Assembly: GCF_001006045.1 (NCBI RefSeq)
Contig: NZ_CP011267.1
Coordinates: forward strand, 1,178,001 to 1,242,000
Length of the DNA: 64,000 nucleotides
Reading direction: 5' to 3'
Source of the DNA: Geoglobus ahangari
GTDB taxonomy: Archaea; Halobacteriota; Archaeoglobi; Archaeoglobales; Archaeoglobaceae
Shown here one piece after another: positions 26,123 through 35,800 of this stretch. Each line of letters begins with the position of its first letter. Position 1 is the stretch's first letter. The notes beneath the pieces were generated by a model. The model saw only the letters and a list, made by a program, of their open reading frames with translations, searched no databases and was not told the DNA's origin. The position numbers and the translations under genes were made by a program.

Positions 26123-26617
26123 CTACTCAAGCAGTATTATCGCCACCGACTTTCCATCCCCTATTTTCACCCCGAGCCTCGACACGATTATTCCCACGGA
26201 CGAGACGGACGGTCTCACCCTCTCGGGCTTCACGCACCTTCCAGACCTCTCATACTCGCAGCTTTCGCACAAATCGCATCCTCCGGGAAAGAGTGCAAAC
26301 GCCATCGGGTAGTCGAATATGAGCCTTGCCTCAATCTCCGGGAGAATTCTCTGGAGCTTGAGCTTGTCCTCCATGTAGTCGCTGAACTCGTAAATCACCA
26401 CCAGAGCCCTCGAGTAGGAGGATATGAACTCCTCGAAGTCATCCGGAACGTTGGGCGGGCACGAGTAGCGCTTTCCGAAGTAGTTGCACCCAAACCTGCA
26501 CTTCCACCTCGTCCTCTTGTCCGGCCTGATCTTGCTGACGTCAATCTCCTGAACATCAACGACCCTGATGCCCTCTTCTCCCATTCTGGAGAGGATGAGC
26601 TCCCTGACGTCAACCAT
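26123..26617 (-). CDS. DUF2284-type cysteine-rich metal-binding protein
   Basis: A protein of about 164 residues. Cysteines are arranged as WKCRFGCNYFGKRYSCPP in the N-terminal half and CDLCESCEY...GRCVKPE in the second, which fits DUF2284, a predicted Fe-S or zinc protein. No enzymatic activity can be assigned. ATG at 26617 is preferred: a TATA-like ACATTTTTTAATTG (minus strand, about 26637-26650) lies 27 nt away, and it would overlap the longer TTG start at 26638. It ends 1 nt after the leuA-family stop, convergent. Confidence 0.78.
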   Translation of the reverse strand: MVDVRELILSRMGEEGIRVVDVQEIDVSKIRPDKRTRWKCRFGCNYFGKRYSCPPNVPDDFEEFISSYSRALVVIYEFSDYMEDKLKLQRILPEIEARLIFDYPMAFALFPGGCDLCESCEYERSGRCVKPERVRPSVSSVGIIVSRLGVKIGDGKSVAIILLE

Positions 26618-26656
26618 GGGCTGCTCTTGGCGAGACAATTAAAAAATGTGACGGGA

Positions 26657-26671
26657 AACTATTAATATTTT
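26657..26671 (+). promoter_or_regulatory. TATA box of the DUF151 gene
   Basis: AACTATTAATATTTT is centred about 28 nt before the ATG at 26692; leaderless arrangement. Confidence 0.5.
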
Positions 26672-26691
26672 CATGCCAGAAATAGTTCTGA

Positions 26692-27138
26692 ATGAACAGA
26701 GTTGAGGTCTCGGGAGTTTACGTGGCACCGAGCATTTTTGGAGGTGCTCCTGTCGTTCTGCTAAAGGACGAGAGCGGCAGGATGCTCCAGATATTCATAG
26801 GTCTGGCAGAGGCCATGGCCATTCACTCCGCACTCAAGGGCGTTGTCCCTCCCCGCCCCATGACCCACGACCTGTTTGTGGAGATGCTGAAGAGGCTAAA
26901 CGCGAGGATAGAGCAGGTCATCATAGACGACCTCGTCGAGAACACGTTTTACGCGAGAATATTCATCACCCACGACGACATAACCCACGAGATAGACGCG
27001 AGGCCGAGCGACAGCATAGCCCTCGCCCTCAGGTTCGAGGCTCCTGTTTTCGTTGAGGAGAGGGTGTTTGAGGAGGCAGGGTTTGTGGAGAGTGTGCCGG
27101 AAGAGTACGTGCCCTTCGACGACATAGCGATGGAGTGA
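26692..27138 (+). CDS. DUF151/bifunctional-nuclease family protein
   Basis: A 148-residue protein that matches DUF151 along its length (VLLKDESGRMLQIFIGLAEA at the start, and IDARPSDSIALALRFEAPVFV near the C-terminus). Relatives include plant bifunctional nucleases and many uncharacterised prokaryotic proteins. A role in nucleic-acid cleavage is possible but not shown here. It is followed 36 nt later by the NifU-like gene, which has its own TATA box. Confidence 0.88.
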   Translation: MNRVEVSGVYVAPSIFGGAPVVLLKDESGRMLQIFIGLAEAMAIHSALKGVVPPRPMTHDLFVEMLKRLNARIEQVIIDDLVENTFYARIFITHDDITHEIDARPSDSIALALRFEAPVFVEERVFEEAGFVESVPEEYVPFDDIAME

Positions 27139-27140
27139 GG

Positions 27141-27153
27141 AAAGTTTATTAAC
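27141..27153 (+). promoter_or_regulatory. TATA box of the NifU-like gene
   Basis: AAAGTTTATTAAC is centred 27 nt before the ATG at 27174; leaderless arrangement. Confidence 0.5.
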
Positions 27154-27173
27154 TTGCTCCTCCACCACCACCC

Positions 27174-27407
27174 ATGGGACTCAGGGAGAAGGTTGAGGAG
27201 ATCATCGAGAAGGAGATACGGCCTGCTCTCATAAGGGATGGAGGTAACATAGCCGTTGTTGACGTTAATGAGGAGACTGGAGAGGTTAAAGTAAAGCTCC
27301 TCGGTGCCTGCTTCGGATGCCCGATGTCACAGATCACTCTCACAATGTTTGTTGAGCAGCAGCTGAGGGCGAGGATTCCGGAGGTAAAGAAGGTTGTTCC
27401 CGTGTAA
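27174..27407 (+). CDS. NifU C-terminal-domain Fe-S scaffold protein
   Basis: A 77-residue stand-alone NifU C-terminal domain (Nfu type) with the cluster-binding CFGC pair at Cys46 and Cys49, within LGACFGCPMSQ. It would assemble or carry a 4Fe-4S cluster for client proteins; several Fe-S proteins are encoded in this window (ABCE1, PorD, PorB, an iron-sulfur flavoprotein). The length is normal for archaeal single-domain Nfu. Confidence 0.92.
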   Translation: MGLREKVEEIIEKEIRPALIRDGGNIAVVDVNEETGEVKVKLLGACFGCPMSQITLTMFVEQQLRARIPEVKKVVPV

Positions 27408-27440
27408 AATTTTTAATCTTAACCGACTAATTCTGAGGCG

Positions 27441-27854
27441 ATGGCAATGTACCTCGAGCCGATAAAGGTGCTCGTTTACAACGACAGGGCAATACCCGGC
27501 GAGGAGTCCAGCGGCTTTGGCGGGTTCTGCAGCTGCGGTGGCGAGATGAGCCAGAGAACCTGGCACAGGCTCGAAGACCTGAGAATACTTGTGTCTGAGT
27601 GTGAGAGCTGCTGGAACACCGAAGCCTTGGTGTTCAGGGAGACTGAGCTTGTCGAGAGAGTCCCGGTGAGGGTTTTCAAGAGGAACGAGCTCAGGGACTT
27701 TCTGTCTGAGGTTTTATCGCCTGCAGAGTTTGAGGCAGTCATGGAGAAGCGCAGAAACGGAAACTACAACTACACGGCATACAGCAGGGCAAAGAAGAAA
27801 CTCGAGAGCCTCGGGCTCGATGTCGAGAAGATCATTTCAGAACTAATCTTCTGA
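27441..27854 (+). CDS. Hypothetical zinc-ribbon-like protein
   Basis: A 137-residue protein that I do not recognise. It has two Cys pairs, C-x-C (residues 30, 32) and C-x2-C (residues 54, 57), likely a zinc site, followed by a charged helical C-terminus. A TATA box (AAAATTTTTAATC, 27407-27419) lies about 28 nt before the ATG at 27441, favouring that start over the ATG at 27447. The stop overlaps the convergent flippase gene by 23 nt. Confidence 0.65.
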   Translation: MAMYLEPIKVLVYNDRAIPGEESSGFGGFCSCGGEMSQRTWHRLEDLRILVSECESCWNTEALVFRETELVERVPVRVFKRNELRDFLSEVLSPAEFEAVMEKRRNGNYNYTAYSRAKKKLESLGLDVEKIISELIF

Positions 27855-28782
27855 AGTAGTAGAGATTCGCCACGATCCCGGCCAAGATGTTGGAGACGTA
27901 GGTGATGCTCCTCCACACCCCGACTATCGCTCCGACAGAGCACTCAACGAACTGAGAGTAGAGGTAGAAGAACCCGAATTCGGCAATTCCACTCGCTCCG
28001 GGCGTTAGCGGTACGAGTGAGGCAATCACAAGTATCGCCTGAGATGTGAGGGAGAGTATCCAGTGCGGGTCACAGGTGAACGCGAGGAGGACGAACGACG
28101 GTACGAGGAACTCGGAGATCCATATCAGGGCCGTGAGGGCAAGCAGCGTCATCGCCTTGCTCTTGTCCCTTAGGAACGTCCTTATAGAATCCCTGAACAT
28201 CCAGATCTCCCTCTCTATCCTGACGAAGAACTCCCTCCTGACTCTCTTCTCGATGAACTTGAGGAACCTCTCCACCCTCTCGGGGTACTTGAAAAGCTCG
28301 AAGAGAAAGACTATGAGCAGGGCTATGAGAACTGTGAAGACCACCCCTATTTTGAGCCCGAGCCCCACGGCGAAGCCCGAGAGGGAGAGCATGACGAGCA
28401 GGAAGAAGGAGAAGAATATTGCGTCGAGGAATCTTTCCACCATTATTGAAGCCGTCGCCTCGCCGACACCCATCCCGCAGTCAACGAGGACCTTGGCCCT
28501 CACAGGCTCCCCGCCTGCCGATGACGGCGTTATCGCGGCGACGAAGTTGCTCGCCAGAACACCGAGGAAGACCTCCCTGAAGGGCAGAGAGTAGCCGAGA
28601 ATTGAGGAGATGACCTCGAGCCTCACAGTCCAGAATAACCAGAACAGAACGTGCAGAAGGAAGGCTGCAGCTATGTATTCCGTCTTGGCGTACCTGAACT
28701 CCTCGAGGCTCACGTTACCGAGCTTCATCACCGCGATTATGGACAGGGCTGTGATCGCTCCAGCTACTGCGAGCCTCTTCAC
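27832..28782 (-). CDS. Flippase-like UPF0104/LPG-synthase-TM membrane protein
   Basis: An integral membrane protein of about 316 residues with roughly eight helices. It has family marks FVAAITPSSAGGEPVRAKVL in the middle and LVPLTPGASGIAEFGFFYLYS near the end. It is the second member of this family in the window. The GTG at 28782 overlaps the glycosyltransferase stop by 4 nt (GTGA) with a GGGTGGA site just upstream, so I prefer it to the ATG at 28806. Coupling with a membrane GT2 implies a role with a lipid-linked sugar or lipid-carrier transport. Confidence 0.8.
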   Translation of the reverse strand: MKRLAVAGAITALSIIAVMKLGNVSLEEFRYAKTEYIAAAFLLHVLFWLFWTVRLEVISSILGYSLPFREVFLGVLASNFVAAITPSSAGGEPVRAKVLVDCGMGVGEATASIMVERFLDAIFFSFFLLVMLSLSGFAVGLGLKIGVVFTVLIALLIVFLFELFKYPERVERFLKFIEKRVRREFFVRIEREIWMFRDSIRTFLRDKSKAMTLLALTALIWISEFLVPSFVLLAFTCDPHWILSLTSQAILVIASLVPLTPGASGIAEFGFFYLYSQFVECSVGAIVGVWRSITYVSNILAGIVANLYYFRRLVLK

Positions 28783-29738
28783 TCCACCCTTGTCATTGCC
28801 TTCCACTCAACACCCTCCCTCCGCAGGAAGTTAAGCATTGCGGAAAATGACGCGATCTGAAGGGTGACTGCGTAGAGAATCATCCCAGCGTAGACCAGCA
28901 CCCCGTCTTTTCCGTAGAGCGCAAGGAGTGCTGGAAGGGAGAGGAGGACGAAGGGGAGGTACAGGATCGGGAAGTACGTGAGTGTGAGTGCCGAGAGCCA
29001 GGAGGTCACGAAGTGGGGATTTCCGGAGGGGAGAACTCTGTCCAAGTACCTCCACAGCTCGAGGCCGCCGTAGTACCACCTCTTCCTCTGGGAGTAGAAG
29101 TCCGAGATTGTCACAGGGGACTGCTCGTAAACGCAGCCCTCCGCAAGCTCGGCCCTAAACCCGAGAGCGTGCATTCGCGTGGCGAAGTCCGCATCTTCCG
29201 TCAGCGCGTCCTCGCTGAGCCCGTACCTCTCAAGGTGCCTGAAGTTGAGAACTCCGATGAGTCCGTTGAACTGTCTGAACCCCGAAACCTTCAGCAAAAA
29301 GCCAATCAGCCTGTACTCGAGTTCGACAGCCCTTGCGATTAGCGTGTACGGGTTGGAGACCTTCCTGACAGTCGAGGAGATGTAAACATCCCTCTCAACT
29401 CTGCCAGCACACCTGAGAACGAAATCCCTCTCCGGCCTCGAATCGGCGTCAAATATCGCCACGAGGTCAGGTTTGAATTTTTTTAGATGCCTGATTGCAT
29501 CATTTATCGCCCCTGCCCTCTTGCCCCTCCTCGTGTTTCTCGCGAGCACGTCAACGCCCTCTCTCCTCAGCAGCTTCACTCTCTCGTCGCTCTCATCTCC
29601 GTCAAATGCGTAGAGAATCGTGAACTCAAAATCGCCAAAATCGAGTGATCTTAAGTGCCTCGCCGAATTTACCAGAGTTTCGGCAGGTTCAAAAACCGAT
29701 ACCGGGACGATCACGGCGATCCGCTTTTTCACAGCCAC
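28779..29738 (-). CDS. Membrane glycosyltransferase family 2 (BcsA/HAS-like)
   Basis: A 319-residue enzyme with a GT-A domain: VIVPVSVFEPAETL, then GKRAGAIND, IFDADSRPE as the DxD site, ALTEDADF as the catalytic ED motif and SQRKRWYYGG as the QxxRW motif. At least two C-terminal membrane helices follow. The QxxRW motif marks processive or polymer-forming GT2 enzymes. The product may be a polysaccharide or glycolipid; substrate unknown. It is translationally coupled to the flippase gene downstream. Confidence 0.88.
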   Translation of the reverse strand: MAVKKRIAVIVPVSVFEPAETLVNSARHLRSLDFGDFEFTILYAFDGDESDERVKLLRREGVDVLARNTRRGKRAGAINDAIRHLKKFKPDLVAIFDADSRPERDFVLRCAGRVERDVYISSTVRKVSNPYTLIARAVELEYRLIGFLLKVSGFRQFNGLIGVLNFRHLERYGLSEDALTEDADFATRMHALGFRAELAEGCVYEQSPVTISDFYSQRKRWYYGGLELWRYLDRVLPSGNPHFVTSWLSALTLTYFPILYLPFVLLSLPALLALYGKDGVLVYAGMILYAVTLQIASFSAMLNFLRREGVEWKAMTRVE

Positions 29739-29878
29739 TTAAATGCGAGGAGGAATTTAACGTTTATCCCGCAGCTGAAATGGAGTACTCAGGGTGAACG
29801 TCCTTTTTTCTACGGCCAATGTCGTGACAGGCTTGATCGAATTGTTAACTCATAAACTCTTGTAAAGTGTTGACCGAT

Positions 29879-29917
29879 AAAACTATAAATGTTAATCTGA
29901 ATTATCATAACGGAGGT
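29879..29917 (+). promoter_or_regulatory. Promoter and ribosome-binding site of the DUF234-type ATPase gene
   Basis: TATA-like AAACTATAAATG (29879-29890) and a strong GGAGGT (29912-29917) four nt before the ATG at 29922. This gene has a leader, unlike many neighbours. Confidence 0.5.
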
Positions 29918-29921
29918 TATC

Positions 29922-31244
29922 ATGAAGTTCGTAGACAGGATGGATGAGCTGAAGACTATAAGAGAAAGGCTCGACAGCAACTCGTTCGAGCTCATTATTG
30001 TATACGGCAAAAGGAGAATCGGGAAAACAAGGCTTGTGCTTGAAGCTGTGAAAGATAAGGAGCATATCTACTACCTTGCCGTTGAGGGAGACAATCTGAG
30101 ACACTTCAAACGTGTTGCCTCCAAGGTTGTTCCGAGCATTTCCTACTCCCAAGAGGACTGGGAGGCGTATTTTAATTTTCTGAAGGATAAGATCATTGTA
30201 ATAGATGAGTTTCCGAACCTGATTAAAGAAGACCCGAAAATAGTATCGCTGCTTCAGCGTATTGTGGATTTAATTTTAAGCGGTACAAATACCAAGCTCA
30301 TAATTCTGGGCTCCTCTATATCGATGATGAGTGACAAAGTCCTGAGCTACAAGAGTCCGTTGTATGGAAGGAGGACTGCCTCGCTAAAACTGAAGCCTCT
30401 GAATTTCTTCCACCTCAGAGAGTTTTTCCCTCGTGTGCAGTGGGAAGAGCTGGTGGAAATATATGGGTTTGCTGACGGGATTCCATATTATTTGGAAAAA
30501 GTTAGCCCGCCCTTCTGGAAGTGGCTCGAAAGGGAGCTAAAAAAACCGGACACATTTTTGAAGGATGAACTCGACTTTCTGATGAAGTACGAATTCACAG
30601 ACTCGACAACGTATAAGAGGATTCTGGAGGCTATCGCGCTCGGCAGAAACACCCCGAAAGAGATAAGGGAATCCATAGGGGCAAAACATTCGGACATCAC
30701 CCAGTATCTGAAAAACCTAATAGACACCGAATTCATCGTGAAAAAAATCCCTGTAACAGAAAACGAAAGATCGAGGAAAGGCAGGTACTTTATTGGAGAT
30801 AATTTCGTCACGTTCTGGTTCCGCTACATATATCCTAACCTGTCCTCGATCGAGGAGGGAATTTTCGATATTGAGGAAATAAAAGAGGACTACACAGGTT
30901 ATCTTGGAACGATTTTTGAGGATGTTGCCCGACAGTTCCTAATTGAACTCAACAAACGGGGAATGCTGCCTTTAAGATTTTCCAAAATTGGAGGATGGTG
31001 GCACAAGGGAGATGAGATAGATCTGGTTGCGTTGGACATGCGTGAAAGAAAGGCTCTGCTGGTGGAGGTCAAGTGGAAAGATCTGGGAAAGAAAGAAATC
31101 CACAGAATTCTCGAAAATCTGAGAGATAAAACAGAATTGATCGGACTTGATGGCTATGAGATCTACCACGGAGTGGTTGCAAGGAAGACCTCTTACAAAA
31201 ATGGGCTTGTGTGGGATTTGAGGGATTTTTCGCTGGTGGCCTGA
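29922..31244 (+). CDS. Archaeal STAND/AAA-type ATPase with C-terminal nuclease-like domain (DUF234)
   Basis: A 440-residue protein of the archaeal ATPase-2/DUF234 group. Walker A (GKRRIGKT) is at residues 29-36 and Walker B (IIVIDEFP) near 90-98. A winged-helix-like segment follows (~240-290). The C-terminal ~120 residues carry GDEIDLVA and LLVEVKWKD, matching the D...ExK pattern of PD-(D/E)XK nucleases. The group is abundant in archaea and often linked to mobile DNA. The gene looks more A/T-rich (more TTT/AAA/ATT codons) than its neighbours and stands alone between glycan genes, suggesting transfer. Confidence 0.85.
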   Translation: MKFVDRMDELKTIRERLDSNSFELIIVYGKRRIGKTRLVLEAVKDKEHIYYLAVEGDNLRHFKRVASKVVPSISYSQEDWEAYFNFLKDKIIVIDEFPNLIKEDPKIVSLLQRIVDLILSGTNTKLIILGSSISMMSDKVLSYKSPLYGRRTASLKLKPLNFFHLREFFPRVQWEELVEIYGFADGIPYYLEKVSPPFWKWLERELKKPDTFLKDELDFLMKYEFTDSTTYKRILEAIALGRNTPKEIRESIGAKHSDITQYLKNLIDTEFIVKKIPVTENERSRKGRYFIGDNFVTFWFRYIYPNLSSIEEGIFDIEEIKEDYTGYLGTIFEDVARQFLIELNKRGMLPLRFSKIGGWWHKGDEIDLVALDMRERKALLVEVKWKDLGKKEIHRILENLRDKTELIGLDGYEIYHGVVARKTSYKNGLVWDLRDFSLVA

Positions 31245-31247
31245 AAT

Positions 31248-32264
31248 TTACAGAATCCTCTCATACACCCTCTCCACCTCCCTCGCTATCATCCTCCAGT
31301 CGTGCCTTTCAGCGTACCTCCTCCCTCGCCTCCCCATCCTCCTCACCACAGCATCATCCAGACTCTCGATGATCCGCCTCAGCTCCTCAACGCTGTCAAA
31401 GACGAAGCCACCATGCCGTGCTACAAACCTCACTCCGGGGGTGTTGCAGGCTATCACCGGGGTTCCGGAGGCCATGGCCTCGAGGAGGACTATTCCAAAA
31501 GCCTCGAGCCTCGTCTTGGATGGCAGAATCAACGCTTTAGCCCTCGACATCAGATCCTTGAGCGTGTCATAGCTCACCCTGCCGAGAAACTCGGCCTTCA
31601 CTCTCTTAACCTCTACAAGCTTCTCGAACCTCCCTCTGTCCTCTCCATCCCCGGCAACCACCAGCCTCACGTCGCTGCCTTCGAGGGCCGAGATGAGCGT
31701 CCCGAGACCCTTGTACTCCACAAGCCTTCCTGCGTAAAGCAGGAAGTCCTCTTTCTCCCTTCTGTACTCGAAGTCGTCCACCCAGATCCCGTTTGGAATC
31801 ACGTGCACCCTGTCCATGTACTCCCTCAGGATCGGTGACGTGAGCGCGTAGTCGTGGGTTGTGGCGATGATGGCATCCGCCTCATCAAGAATTCGCCTCA
31901 CGATCTTCTCGTTCACGAATTCTGCGATCCTTGAGCCGAATGCAGGCAGCCTGAACCCCGAAACCCTCTCGGGGATCACCACGTCGTTGTGATAAGTGAT
32001 CACCAGCGGCTTCTTCCCCCTGAACAGGTTGGCGAAAAACGGGCTCGGAACGTGGGCGTGATAGATGTCAGCCCGAACATCCACCTTCATGACCGGAATG
32101 GGGGAGTATGGGATGTCTATGCTCGGAACAACCACGTCGCCGGAGTTTGATGACACGACATCAACCTCATGTCTCTCAGAAAGGGCCTTTGTGAGGTTCT
32201 TAACGTGAATCTCAACCCCGCCCATGTGGGGTGGATAGTAGGGGGTTATCTGCGCAATCCTCAA
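31248..32264 (-). CDS. Glycosyltransferase family 4 (GT-B)
   Basis: A 338-residue retaining glycosyltransferase. The N-terminal GGVEIHVKNLTKAL acceptor-side loop and the C-terminal donor-binding EAFGIVLLEAMASGTPVIA (E-x7-E motif) are clear. It probably adds a hexose to a lipid-linked or surface glycan; donor not readable. Its start overlaps the mptE stop by 4 nt, placing it last in an ileS-mptE-GT4 unit. Confidence 0.9.
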   Translation of the reverse strand: MRIAQITPYYPPHMGGVEIHVKNLTKALSERHEVDVVSSNSGDVVVPSIDIPYSPIPVMKVDVRADIYHAHVPSPFFANLFRGKKPLVITYHNDVVIPERVSGFRLPAFGSRIAEFVNEKIVRRILDEADAIIATTHDYALTSPILREYMDRVHVIPNGIWVDDFEYRREKEDFLLYAGRLVEYKGLGTLISALEGSDVRLVVAGDGEDRGRFEKLVEVKRVKAEFLGRVSYDTLKDLMSRAKALILPSKTRLEAFGIVLLEAMASGTPVIACNTPGVRFVARHGGFVFDSVEELRRIIESLDDAVVRRMGRRGRRYAERHDWRMIAREVERVYERIL

Positions 32265-32863
32265 AGCAGACCCTCTCTCTCGAGAATCCTTTTGGCCCAG
32301 ACCAGCTTCTTGCCCTTCACTCCCCGCCCTTCAAACCTGAACCCGTGCAGGATGATACTCCTCGCTCCAAACCTTTTCGCAATTATTGCTGCTCTGTCTC
32401 CGTCTGTGAACCCTCCGAAGTTGTATACCTTATCGAACGGCCTGTGCTGGGTGGTGGCTACGAACTTCCCAATCCTCGGCACCACGGCTCTTATCCTGCC
32501 CATGTTGTCTCCGTGTGCGTGAAGGACGAGGAGCGTCCCCTTTCTCTCGAGATCCTCCAGCAGCTCTTCCGGCTCCTCCATGTCGGTTACGTGCACGTCC
32601 GGGATTCTTGAAGACAGCTCCACCCACCTGAGAATCGCCTTTCCAGCGGTTACAATCACCTCTGCATCGATCTCGCTCTCAACCGCCCCGCCAATCACCG
32701 CAACCTCTTTTCCATCAATCCTTCTCCTAAGCTCTTCCTCGCTCAGCAGTTTGTCTCCCGCGAGCCTGTGCATCAGCCTTGCCGCCTCGGCATCTCTGGC
32801 CTCATCAAAGCCAAAGTCCGAAAGGATTTGGTGGTAAATCTCGAACCACTCTTCAGGCCTCAT
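32261..32863 (-). CDS. mptE: 6-hydroxymethyl-7,8-dihydropterin pyrophosphokinase, MptE-like
   Basis: A 200-residue DUF115-related protein. Matching motifs are VIGGAVES in a glycine-rich turn, VTDMEE, HAHGDNMGR and the conserved NFGGFTDGDRAA. MptE makes the pyrophosphorylated pterin needed for tetrahydromethanopterin, the C1 carrier used by Archaeoglobales. Its 5' end overlaps the ileS 3' end by 11 nt, and the GT4 gene overlaps it downstream, so it is probably cotranscribed with both. Confidence 0.85.
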   Translation of the reverse strand: MRPEEWFEIYHQILSDFGFDEARDAEAARLMHRLAGDKLLSEEELRRRIDGKEVAVIGGAVESEIDAEVIVTAGKAILRWVELSSRIPDVHVTDMEEPEELLEDLERKGTLLVLHAHGDNMGRIRAVVPRIGKFVATTQHRPFDKVYNFGGFTDGDRAAIIAKRFGARSIILHGFRFEGRGVKGKKLVWAKRILEREGLL

Positions 32864-35800
32864 CTCTCTCGATGCCTATGGTGACCTTCCTGCCCTCGAT
32901 GTCCCATTCCTTCACGTAGCCCCTTGCCTCTCCGAAAACGAGCTCCTTGGAGCGGGTCTCCTCCTTCACGTAGTCGACCCACCCCTCCACCTCGCTGCTG
33001 TCAACATCGACGTAGGTTTTTATGAACTCATCCACATCGAGGTCGAGCTCCTTCCTCATCTCCTGAATTCTCCTCACAAGCTCTCTCGCAAACGCCTCTT
33101 TCTTAAGCTCGTCGTCAATCACGGTGTAGAGATATACAGTCCCCTTTCCAAATTCGGCAACGCTGTAGTCGCTGCCAGCATCGTAAGATACCTCCAGAAC
33201 CTCGTGGACGCTGAACTTCTCACCATCGAACTCAACCACTCCCTCGGAGACGATCCTCCTCAGCTCGTCCTGCGAGAGCGAGTTTATGTGGCTGACGAAG
33301 TCCCTGACCCTGTCCTTAAGAAGCGGGCCGAGCTTCCTGTAGTTCGGCTTCACGATGACGTTCTTCTCGAACTCCTCGACCCACTCGACCTCCTTCACGT
33401 TGCACTGGTTCAGCAGTATCTCCCTCAGGTTCTCCACGGCCTTCTTTACATCCTCTCCTCCCTCGACCACCATCTTCCTGAGAGGCCATCTGAGCTTGAT
33501 TCCCACCTGCTGCCTCGCGTTGTAGCTCGCCTCGCTGATGTCCCTCACGATGTCCATGTCCCTCTCGAGTTCCTCATCAATCCACCTCTCGTCGGCCTCA
33601 GGATAGGACTCGAAGAACACAGACTCCTCGCCATCCCTGAACTCCTTCACGAAGTTCTGGTAAACGTATTCAGCAATGAACGGGGCTATCGGAGATATTG
33701 CCCTCACGGCCCTGTCTATAACCCTGAACATCGTCGCGTAGGCTGCGATCTTGGAAGGAGAGTCCTTCTCCTCCCACACCCTCCTCCTGCTGAGCTGCAC
33801 GTACCACCTGCTGAAGTCCTCGACCACGAAGTTCGAGAACTCCCTCACCACTCTGTGGAGCTGGTAGCTCTCCATCGCCTCCCTTGCAACTCTAACGAAC
33901 CTCTCGAGCCTCGACAGAATCCAGCGATCCTCAACCCTGAGCTCGACCCCGTCAACCGGCACCTCCCTGAAGTCGTCCAGCTTCATGTAGGTGTAGGCGA
34001 ACCTGACGGTGTTCCAGAATATGTTGAGGACTCTCAGGTAGTTTTCAGCCTCACTCCAGCTGAACTTCAGGTCCTCCCAGAGGGCGGATGACAGCACGTA
34101 GAGCCTGAATGCATCAACCCCTATCCTGTCCACGACCTCCTCAGGCTCAACAACGTTGCCCAGGCTCTTGCTCATCTTCCTGCCCTTCTCGTCTAAGGTG
34201 AAACCGTGCATGAGGACTGCCTTGTAAGGAGCCTTACCAAACGCAACCACGCTCGTTCCGAGCTGGGAGTAGAACCATCCCCTCGTCTGATCATGACCCT
34301 CGGTTATGAAGTCCGCAGGCCAGAGCCTCTCGAACTGCTCCTTCTCGTAGGGGTAGTTCAACGTTCCCCAGCTCGCAACTCCGCTGTCGAACCACACGTC
34401 GAAGACGTCCTCAACCCTCCTCATCACCCCTCCGCACTCGCAGGTGAATGTGACCTCATCGATCTTAGGCCTGTGGAGGTCGAGGTCGCTCTTCCATCCC
34501 ACCTCGTTTATGTCCCCAACAACCTTCTCCCTCCCGCACTTCTCGCATATCCAAACAGGAATTGGGATCCCCCAGTACCTCTGCCTGCTGATGCACCAGT
34601 CCCTCGCGTTTCTGACCCAGTCCTTGAACCTCGCCATCCCAGCCCATTCCGGGATCCACTCCACCCTGTCGATCTCCTCGACCATCTTCTCCTTTACCTC
34701 GCTGACCTTCAGGAACCACTGCTCGGTCGCCCTGTAGATTATCGGAGTCTTGCACCTCCAGCAGTGGCCGTACCTGTGGGTTATCTTCTCGTCGGCGAGC
34801 AGCAGGCCCTTGTTCCTCAGATCCTCGATAATGACTCTGTTAGCTTCTCTCACATGCATCCCCTCGTACTTCCCGGCCTTGTCGGTGTAGACTCCCCTGT
34901 CGTCGACCGGGTTGAAGACCTCGAGGCCGTGCTTGACTCCGAGCTCGTAGTCCTCGAGACCGTGGCCCGGAGCGATGTGCACGCATCCCGTGTTCTCTGC
35001 AGAGACGAAGTCGGCCATGTAAACGGCGTGCCTGAACTCCTTCTGAATCGGCACCTCATCCGCAAGGGGGTGCTCGTATTCGAGGCCAACAAGATCCTCT
35101 CCAAGCTTGGTCTCGACGATCTCCCATAGCTCGTAGCCGCCCTTCCTCAGCACGTCCTCTGCAAGCTCCTTGGCGATTATGAGGTACTCCAGCTTGCCGT
35201 CCTTCATCGCCTTTATGAGCGCGTACTCGAGGGAGGGGTGAACAGCAACGGCCATGTTCGCCGGCAACGTCCATGGCGTGGTCGTCCATATCACTATGTA
35301 CGTGTTGTCCTGCCCCTTGACCGGGAACTTGACGTAGATTGACGGATCGGTCTCGTCCCAGTACTCAACCTCCGCATCGGCCAAGGCGGTCTCGCACCTC
35401 GGGCACCAGTTGACGACCATCAGCTTTCTCTCGAGCAGGCCCTTCTCGTGCGCCTTCTTGACCGTCCACCACGCCGAGTTTATGTATTCCGCCTTCACAG
35501 TCATGTAAGGGTTCTCCCAGTCCATCCACACCCCGAGCCTCTTGAACTGCTCGGTCATCGCGTCCTTGTTTTCCAGAGCATACTGCATGCACTTCTCGAT
35601 GAACCTGTCAATTCCAAACCTCTCGATCTCCTTTTTCTCCTTTATTCCGAGCTCCTGCTCAACCTTGACCTCGATTGGCAGCCCGTGCATGTCCCATCCG
35701 GGCTTGTCGGTGACCCTGTAGCCGAGCATCCTCCTGAACCTGAGCACGGTGTCCTTGATCACTTTGTTCCACGCGGTGCCGAGATGAATCCTGCCCGTGG

